Assembly: GCA_003024785.1 (NCBI GenBank)
Contig: PUQB01000364.1
Location: 1 to 64,000 of the forward strand
Length of the DNA stretch: 64,000 nucleotides
DNA from: Selaginella tamariscina
Taxonomy: Eukaryota; Streptophyta; Lycopodiopsida; Selaginellales; Selaginellaceae
Direction: 5' to 3'
Both the position numbers and the translations under genes were made by a program. Each line of letters starts with the position of its first letter. Within the stretch, counting starts at the first letter, position 1. Under the pieces are notes generated by a model. The model saw only the letters and a program-made list of their open reading frames with translations, did no database searches and was not told where the DNA came from. This document shows, piece by piece, positions 56,871 to 64,000 of the stretch.

Positions 56871-57770
56871 CTAACTGCTTACGCAACTGAGTAAGGTAAG
56901 GAACATAGGATTCCAATCCTTATCAGTTAGCGTTTCCATTCTGAGCGTCGTTTTTCTAATGGCTTCTTTATCTGCTGCAAGCGTGATTCGATTATCTCCG
57001 GAACCCCTCATTTCGATTACATGTTTATGGAACCATTCCATACCCAGAACAAAGTCAAACCCCGTCATATTCAAGACAACTAAGTCTAGCTTAGCCTTCC
57101 AATCTTTGATTTGGACAGGAACTGCCCTTGCTATATTATTAGTATTTTGAGAACCTTTGCCAAAATTGATCTTTATTTCACACATCTTTATTACATCCAA
57201 ATTCAATCGACGAGCTAGACTAGTCGATATGAAGTTGTATGTTGCTCCAGTATCGATCATCATTCGGACTCGGTCCCCTCGTATCCTTCCTGTCAAATAT
57301 AGCAAAGGGTCAGTTTTGTCTTGAATAGCGAATAAGGCAGGTTGTGTCTGGCACAACATTACCTCTTCTGACTCATCTTCCGGATCTTCAAGCGTTTCTG
57401 GTTCAGCAACTTCCTCTTCTACCATCGCCTTGAAATGTCCTGATTGTTGTGAGGGTGCCGGACACTCTTTAGCAAAATGACCAGGCTTGTTACAATTATA
57501 ACATTTCACGACCCCGCCTGCGGAACGCGGGGGAGCAGACTTTGGAGCCGATCCTTTGGTCTGCTGAGGAGGTGGTAACGCCAATGGTTTCCGAAATCCG
57601 GTGGGTCTTGATGTGTCCGAAAACTTGGAACTGCCGACAAAGGGACTTGCACTTCGAATTGATGGCGATTGATCTGGTCGCCTATCAAACCTTCTGAACC
57701 CAGACTTTGGAGGAAACCTCCTTGGTTTAGGTTTTGCTTCCTCCCCTTTGTACAAGTCTTCTAACGACAT
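56871..57770 (-). CDS. Gag C-terminus (zinc knuckle) and aspartic protease
   Basis: 299 codons. A basic Pro-rich N-part, then one zinc knuckle CYNCNKPGHFAKEC (about residues 89-102), an acidic linker, then the protease with RVRMMIDTGATYNFIST (catalytic DTGA, about 170-185) and LVVLNMTGFDFVLGMEWFHK (hydrophobic-Gly motif, about 230-250). No frame break inside. It follows gag on the same strand with a shift near 57760. Confidence 0.88.
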   Translation of the reverse strand: MSLEDLYKGEEAKPKPRRFPPKSGFRRFDRRPDQSPSIRSASPFVGSSKFSDTSRPTGFRKPLALPPPQQTKGSAPKSAPPRSAGGVVKCYNCNKPGHFAKECPAPSQQSGHFKAMVEEEVAEPETLEDPEDESEEVMLCQTQPALFAIQDKTDPLLYLTGRIRGDRVRMMIDTGATYNFISTSLARRLNLDVIKMCEIKINFGKGSQNTNNIARAVPVQIKDWKAKLDLVVLNMTGFDFVLGMEWFHKHVIEMRGSGDNRITLAADKEAIRKTTLRMETLTDKDWNPMFLTLLSCVSS

Positions 57771-58576
57771 GCCATAAGCAACCTTTTGAGCTGCCTCTTG
57801 ACATTCCCGATAGCTTGGGCTTGTACCTTAAGATCTCCCTTCGCGTTTTCTCATTCAAGCTAGCCATGAAGCAACTTCGAGCTTCATCATCGCTCATATT
57901 TGGCACCAATCGCCGTACACTTTCGAATCGATAAACGTGGTCCATAGGACTTCCCCGAACTCCCTGTTGACAAAGTGCCAGGTCAGCACGCAATCGCAAA
58001 CCGAGATCATCCGGCATATACTGCTTTTTGATCTCCTTTTTCATGTGCTTCCAGCTGTTTCGGTATCCACGTTCACCTTCAACAATTCGCCACCAAGTCT
58101 TAGCTTCTTCTTTAAGAAACTGCTTGGCACATGCAACCTTTTCTGTCTTTCTCACGGAAGCAGCCTCGAAATAGCTTTCCATATCATACAACCAGTCATC
58201 CAAAACCTTGTAATCCTTTGAACCCATGAAATTCGAAGGCTTTACCGGTTTGAATTTACTCCACCAACTACTTCCGTCGAAGAATCTGATTCAGAGGAAC
58301 CTGACTCTGAGTCATGCTTCTTCTTCTTTTTCCGTGTGTCTGGTTGCGGAACATCTGGCACTGCGTATTCGTTGGAATCCGAACGGCAACATTATCGATT
58401 CGGTCGTTCAACCCCAAACATCCCCTCGAAGTTCGTTTAGGGCATCCATCATTATTTCACGCCAACCAGGTCGCTGTAGCCCTAGGGGGTCGACCTGGAT
58501 CAGCTCATCCATCTCCTCATTTTGAGCCTCTGCGACAGCCCTCTCTGCCTCAGGCTCGGTTGCTTTTTTGCTCATC
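57727..58576 (-). pseudogene. chromovirus gag capsid, frameshifted
   Basis: Probable start at 58576, MSKKATEPEAERAVAEAQNE, about 310 bases after the PBS. The frame is lost near 58410 and coding resumes at 58227 with SKDYKVLDDWLYDMESYFE, AKQFLKEEAKTWWRIVEGER and ARSCFMASLNEKTRREIL, the retrotransposon-gag capsid pattern. It joins the zinc-knuckle/protease frame at 57770. Confidence 0.8.
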
Positions 58577-58886
58577 GTATTGAACCCTAGTTTCAACACT
58601 CGGAGAATATGCGGAATATTCCCAATGTTAAGTTGGAAACACCCTGCACAGGTTGTACACCCACACACATCAGCTTGAACTAGCATAAGACTTTCGGACA
58701 TACCTAGAATCTCACGCCGACTCACTGAGCAAGTGTTCTCCGAAGTTTGACAACTCACAGGATCAAACTCTCTGCGCAGAATACAGACATGTTAACCAAA
58801 GCAATAGAGTATATCAAGAATTTAGAGTTATCTAAACATTGAAACACTCTATGACTTAAGGTAGTCCTACTGACCGCAGAGAACTT

Positions 58887-58898
58887 GCTCCGATACCA
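58887..58898 (-). promoter_or_regulatory. primer-binding site (Met-tRNA type)
   Basis: The minus strand reads TGGTATCGGAGC two bases inside the 5' LTR, a known variant of the initiator Met-tRNA site. Confidence 0.85.
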
Positions 58899-58900
58899 AT

Positions 58901-59867
58901 TGTCAGAGTTTTTACCTGGTGCCACAAAGGCGGCTTGCCAGGTGCCAACCCTGGAATCCCCTCTCTGGAAACCCCACGGAATCTGGTAAAGTAACCCGTA
59001 TTAGGAACCCAAGCCTTAGGAACTAAACCCTAACTGACAAGTCCACGAACGAGACTCACCTTGTGAATCAGGATGCACGGACTAGCCGAGTTATAGGTGT
59101 CGTTCCTAGCTTGGCGTGGTTGAGGCGGCCGGAGCAAGGCCTCAACCACTAGTTCTGCGGAACGTGAACTCGGGCAATACCTTTGAGCTTGCGAGCAGGT
59201 TTTCGGACCAAGGAATCTGGCTAACTCCTTGGAAGTGACGTGCCCTTGTCTCAAAGGCAAGATCCTGCCAACGATAAGGATAGTCTAACCCTAGGGTGGG
59301 TTGTACCCCTGTCGTGTGGAAGTTTGGGCGGCACAACAGAGGGTTGCACCTTGACGACACAAGCTTAGCTTGCACCGGTAGGAGGTTAACGAGCTCTCTT
59401 TTGAACCCAGGAAGCCTCACTACATATACTCTACCTTATTTATGTGACGGACCCCCCCCCCCTGTTTACCTAAATGAGTAAGTGGGCTGGCACAAAATGC
59501 CAGCCCTTAGAGAAAATGGTTGTCCTAACCTAACCCTAAACCTAACCCCTAGGGGGGGTATTAGGGCGTGGGGTTAGGGCAACCCTAGGGTTAGGTCAAC
59601 CCTAGGGGTGTCCCTAACCCTTTTTGACAAGCTATATTTAACGGAAAACCTACGTCAAACTGGGGGAGAGTTTTCTAGAGGGTAAGTACTACCTTCGCCT
59701 AGAGTTTCTCGAGGTACCTAGTGACAGCCGGCCGGACTACCCCTAAACACCTAAGTGCACTAAGCGGGGCTGTTTCTCACTACAACTAGGGTTCGCCACA
59801 CAACTCGGTAGGTAACAACAGTCAAACCCCAAAGTAAAAGGGTCGAGTCATAGTAAAAACTATGACA
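58901..59867 (-). repeat. chromovirus 5' LTR, 967 bp
   Basis: Partner of 52574-53532. Followed directly by the second ATGGG target duplication (59868-59872). Confidence 0.94.
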
Positions 59868-60597
59868 ATGGGGGCCACTTCATCATCATTTTTATTGGCT
59901 TCAATTCCGAAATCAATTTCTTCAGCGCATGCAATATCTGAATCTTGTAAGGATGATGTACAATTAAATGATGAAGGGATAGGCAACGAGATAGTGGCAA
60001 CGGATAAATGTGAAAGGGAGCAAACAATGTTTGCAAAGTATTCAAGAGGCAACGCTATCTCATGTTACTCATGGCCATATTGTGTTTGTTGAATGTCAAT
60101 GGTGTTCTGCTTCATCGACAAAGGCCCGAGGATAGGAAAAAAGAAATCAAACAAGGAGATTTCATTCCTTGTCATGGTAAATTTCGATATGATATTATTT
60201 TTCGTCCAGGGTTGGATCGTCTCTTTCAAAAGCTTAAGGAGATGGGTGCGCTTGTGGGGATTTGGTCATGCATGCAGATTCATAACTTAACACCGCTGTT
60301 GAATTACTTAAGAAACATTGTAGTGTTGCAGAAGAGGTGATTCGTAAAGATTGGATTTTTGGACCAGCGAATATGTTATAAACCTCTCGAATTTCACAAT
60401 ATAAGAAAGGAAAGCAAGCCGTACTTCTTCAAGAATGAAGAATAATTGGGACTCATGGGGAGATCAGTCGCTTAAGGATAATGAAGAACGCACAGATGTT
60501 AGTAGTAGACGACTCTCCTCAGAAGGCTATGCTCAACCAAAACATTGCTTGTATTCATCCAATCACTTTCGATCCATATTCTGATACCGATATCATG

Positions 60598-62360
60598 TGT
60601 CAGAGTTTAACCCAAAGGGCCAACACATGGCAACACGTGGCTGCCAGGTGGCCATTCGGCGTCATCACCCTGTGTGAGCAACGCTAAGTTTCCCAGAACA
60701 ACCCCAACAACCCCTAAGGTTAGACTCTAATGCCCAAGTGGACAGGAGACTTAGGGTTTAGCCTAAGTCTCCCTAGATGTCTACCCCCAAACCCTTGAGG
60801 GATAACCCTAGTTGACTTAGGGTTTAGCCTAAGTCTCCCTAGAGTGTCTGCCCCCAAAACCCTTGAGGGATAACCCTAGTTGACTTAGGGTCTTGCCCTA
60901 GAAGACCTAGACAGGCTCATGCCCTAACCCCCATCAAGGAGACGTGTGTTCCACACATACCCCTGACAAGCTAAGGCATCGTCACTTACCCCTTGAGGAA
61001 TCACCCTCATCCGGGAGTACAACCCCTTTAGGGCGACAAGGGGTACCCTGAACCACGACTAACCCCTAAGGGTTTGAGTGGCCAAGTTATACCTAGACCT
61101 AGGGCTAGTACTTAGTGAGGACACGAGTGTGCGCCGTAGGCGGACACGAGTGTTCTGCTAAGCAAACTCCCTAAGGCTAGGTTTGGGATAACCCTAAGCA
61201 CATGACCTTGCGAGTGCCTCACGAAAGGGCTCCTGCTAACAGCTTAGGTTGTTCAACCCTTGAATTCCAAGGAGAACACTCCCCTAGCCAAGTGTGTCAA
61301 AGCACACCTAGTTATGAGACCTAACCTCCCTTGAGCGGATGCCCAAGGCTTAGCACCCTAGTGCAAGCACAAGCATGTCTGTTTGCTAAAGTATCCAACC
61401 CCTTGCGACAAGCCCATGACATAACCCCAAAGGGCGTGCCTCAGGCGTTGTACCATGTGACGTTTAGCCCAGTGTCACATCTCCATGTGACACTGCCTTC
61501 CCCGATGTGGGCTATCATGCCATAGCCCTTAGATTCAAGAGTTGCACCAAGTGCCACAAACGTGGCTCCTAAATGCCAACTCTAGAACCCCTCAATGAAC
61601 CCTCAGAACTCGGTAAGGAACCTGTCAAACAAGACCCACGCCCACAGTTGGACAAGGACACGGATGTGCCTTGCTTGGCCATGAGTGCTACACCTAGCTT
61701 GACGTGGAGGAGGAGGCTGGAGACAAGCCTCAACCTCTGCCTCTTGGAACGTGCATTCCGACAAGACCTCCCAGGCATGGATTCGCCAACGTTAAGGGTA
61801 AGCTACCCGAAGGTGGGACGTACCCCTGGCATCTGGAAGTTAGGGCGGCACAACAGAGGGTTGTGCCTTGACGACACAAGCTAGAGCTTGCACCGGGAGA
61901 AGAGTAACGAGCTCAGTCATGAACCCAGGAACCCTCACTCCTATATACTACCTTATTTATGTGACAGAGCCCCCCCCCCTGTTTTCCTGTTTACATAAGT
62001 GGGCTAGCACTGAAATCTCATTCCCAGAGGGAACATACTTGGTGAGTTATCCATCGACCCCTAAACCCTAACCTGTCAAACTGGGGTATTTCTAAGCATA
62101 TCCGACATGCCGAACTCACCAGAACTAGCCATTAATCCAACCGGGACACGGAAAACGAGGGTAAGAGTTTTCTAGAAGGTAAGTGCTACCTTCCTTAGAG
62201 TTTCTCGAATATCTAAGGACAGCCGGCCGGACTACCCCTAAACACCTAAGTGCACTAAGCGGGGCTGTTTCTCACTACATCTAGGGCTTGTCAACATAGT
62301 ACAGTAGGTAACAACAGTCAACGTCCAAAGTAAAGAGGAGTCATAGTAAAAACTATGACA
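60598..62360 (-). repeat. 3' LTR (1763 bp) of a second chromovirus-like element running off the window
   Basis: TGTCAGAGTTTAACCC...ACTATGACA, homologous to the solo LTR at 50151-51960. The polypurine tract CACTCCCCGCC (plus strand) follows at 62361, so this is the 3' LTR of a minus-strand element whose body extends to the right. The outer flank TCATG (60593-60597) would be its target duplication; the partner is outside. It truncates the HAD phosphatase-like gene. Confidence 0.9.
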
Positions 62361-64000
62361 CACTCCCCGCCTTTGAAAATGTCAACGTCCTCGTTGACGT
62401 CCAACTCCAAGACTAGATAATGTTAGAGAAAACTAACCAAAACTAACATATCACTCTATGGGAGTCAGCCAAAAGTTCACATAATTTTTATTACCCCCCT
62501 TGCATTACGCGAAACCAAGTACTTCAGAACCGTCGTTCACTGTCGTAAACCTAGCTGCCGGAGGCACCACCTGCGACATGAAGTCACTTGGAGACCTTTT
62601 GCACGTCTGCAAAGTCTGTCACCCGACGCACACAACACAATGGTTAATTTCTTTACTTAACTAGAATTTATATTGGAGGCCTCTAGTTAGTGTTGTTGCC
62701 GGCCCCTTGGTTAACAAGAAATAAAGACTTGCTTTATTCCTTAATATTAAACGCTGTTGACGACCTCTGTCATATAGCGCACAACAAGCACTTCTCAAAT
62801 GCTTGACCAAACACCTTCGCATTTCTTTGATTTTCCAATGGTCCCACATTTCCACATGTTACGTATTATAGCTTACATCTCTGCATCCCTCGGTGTTTCT
62901 CATTACCCCTTTTCATAAGGGTCTGCTACTATACCTATCTTGTTAGTATATAGCTACGCCAGACTAAGTATGAGACTTTTATCGGAATCAAGCTCTTTTC
63001 CGATATAAGAGTACAATTCGTAAAACCCTGTTCTTTGTAAACATACAATCTGGCCAGAGGCGATCACAGAGGCGCATGGCTGTACACATGTATACAACAA
63101 GGTCTTGCCAACCTGCCAACTGCCATCACTTGGTGTGTTATTAACATAAATTTATTCCCGATAGGAATCAAATTCAGTCAAATTGCAACCAAGTGTGATA
63201 GCACTACCATTCGTTTTCACAATCAACTTTGTACTCTTTCATAACACCGACCAGTTCAGGGACCAGATAAGCTAACATACCTTTCTTATAAACCAATGTG
63301 GAAACCAGGAAATTCAACCCATCTCTAGTGCCTTCAATCACAATCTTTGTCTTAATTAGTACCCTCATTGTACTCATTCCAAAGAGCACAACATACTAGG
63401 TGCCATTCAATATTCCTAACTCCTTATCGTACTAAATTTTAAACTTAGTTTCCACGATAAGAGTCTCCCTGAACTCGTAATACTGCACACCTCATAACAT
63501 TATATTATTTCCAACTTTGAAATTGATTATGTAAATGTTTCTCAACACTATACCGAAGTATAGCATTTTCACTAATTGAAGCAACTAGTTTTTGATAAAC
63601 ATCTTTTAAAACTAATCCTTATTCTATAAATAGTCAATTTCGATATTGATACTCTTGAATGGATAATGATCGTTTTAACGTTCAAATCTAAGCTTATAAC
63701 TAGTTGTTATACTAGTGGATATAAACTTACAATCATATCAATTTATCGAAATGCTACAACTATAATATAGACATATCTTTAGTTTACATGAACCGAACTT
63801 GAGTTTTGAGATGGACATATAATGTTATGACAGTATTCCGAGGAACTTGTTCAGAGACTAAGAGGAATCATGAACTAGTGTCTGGTTCATTAATTGATTT
63901 AGTAAGATATCAACCTCCACATAAATGTTATCATAACACTGAAGTGTTATATCAACTTCATGTTTTAGTCATACCTTATAATTCAATAGATCTCCCAAAC
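62361..64000 (-). mobile_element. internal 3' region of the second element, no clear coding
   Basis: 62361-62660 matches 53533-53830 of the complete chromovirus (polypurine tract and 3' non-coding part). A short piece (62855-62661) still reads KGPATTLTRGL as in the other element. Beyond about 62900 no retroviral motif is recognisable in any frame. It is probably a very diverged or non-autonomous interior. Confidence 0.6.

Larger units (their letters stand above)
52574..59867 (-). mobile_element. complete Ty3/gypsy chromovirus, 7.3 kb
   Basis: LTRs are 52574-53532 (3' LTR, 959 bp) and 58901-59867 (5' LTR, 967 bp), TGTCAGAG...ACTATGACA, with TSD ATGGG. A Met-type PBS is at 58887-58898. Minus-strand order: gag, zinc knuckle and protease, reverse transcriptase (YIDD), RNase H, integrase, chromodomain, polypurine tract. 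The genes carry several indels, though the LTRs are close to identical. It inserted into the HAD phosphatase-like gene. Confidence 0.95.
52389..60597 (+). pseudogene. HAD-superfamily NIF/FCP1-like phosphatase, split by a retrotransposon
   Basis: The left part (52389-52573) reads MKQLRNMDFQHWHEVREG and ATISCATCQNDRVHAGNG; the right part (59868-60597) continues after the inserted chromovirus. The NLI-interacting-factor pattern is clear: LLNVNGVLLH (motif I, near 60086), IIFRPGLDRLFQKL, VGIWSCMQIHNLTPLL, VIRKDWIFG, KPYFFKN, then MLVVDDSPQKAMLNQNIACI (motif IV, near 60500). Such proteins remove phosphate from Ser in protein tails. The first motif-I Asp is Asn here (NVNG), so catalysis is doubtful. 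Three frame changes are needed. The gene is cut again at 60598 by another LTR. Confidence 0.7.

Noticed and set aside
61331-62071. Plus-strand frames in the second long LTR
   Set aside because: They lie inside an LTR, recur imperfectly in the solo LTR with stops, and have no family motif.
1-64000. tRNA, rRNA or organellar gene clusters
   Set aside because: I looked for cloverleaf-like and conserved rRNA segments and recognised none; only tRNA-complementary primer-binding sites of retrotransposons are present.

Overview
This window reads as nuclear DNA of a land plant, more likely a non-seed plant (bryophyte, lycophyte or fern) than a flowering plant. Reasons: GT-AG introns, UDP-glycosyltransferase (UGT) genes with a plant PSPG box, a pentatricopeptide-repeat (PPR) gene, Ty1/copia and chromodomain Ty3/gypsy retrotransposons, and short AAACCCT (plant-type telomere) tracts. 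The species cannot be named from the sequence. Nearly every coding region carries single-base indels. Several lie in homopolymers and inside young elements, so some may be assembly errors rather than real lesions.

Layout. 1-1464: 5' end of a minus-strand copia element (gag, PBS, 139-bp LTR) inserted into a UGT copy. 1465-2777: two broken UGT copies. 2778-25871: a transposon nest. An old chromovirus (2778-5812 and 12071-13451) is split by a younger relative (5813-12070). Beside it a copia element (13452-15646 and 24770-25871) is split by a complete 9.1-kb Ty3/gypsy element (15647-24769, TSD GATGG) that carries a long extra reading frame after pol. 25872-33548: the rest of the UGT cluster, three more copies, all minus strand, separated by duplicated AT-rich spacers. 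34085-35993: PPR-like exons, with a perfect 39-bp inverted repeat. 36000-38063: AT-rich DNA with one candidate first coding exon.

38064-52246 is the most unusual part. A minus-strand DUF7869-type (transposase-like) gene at 38064-40968 is followed by a first cluster of the 18-bp palindrome GGCGGGATTAATCCCGCC (41109-41575), then AT-rich, telomere-like and microsatellite DNA. A second, larger cluster (45333-47030, about 30 sites) follows. Then comes a plus-strand broken gene (47319-52246) with a ParB-like segment and a DNA-methyltransferase-like segment, and one of its introns holds another copy of the palindrome. A 1.8-kb solo LTR (TSD GGTTC) sits inside that gene.

52389-60597 is a HAD/NLI-interacting-factor-type phosphatase-like gene. 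It is split by a complete 7.3-kb chromovirus (52574-59867, TSD ATGGG) and cut off by the LTR of another related element (60598-62360) whose internal region runs to the window end.

Working idea (inference): the transposase-like gene, the palindrome clusters and the ParB/methylase-like gene may be parts of one large, decayed mobile or selfish unit, with the palindromes as protein-binding sites. No terminal repeats or target duplication for such a unit could be found here.
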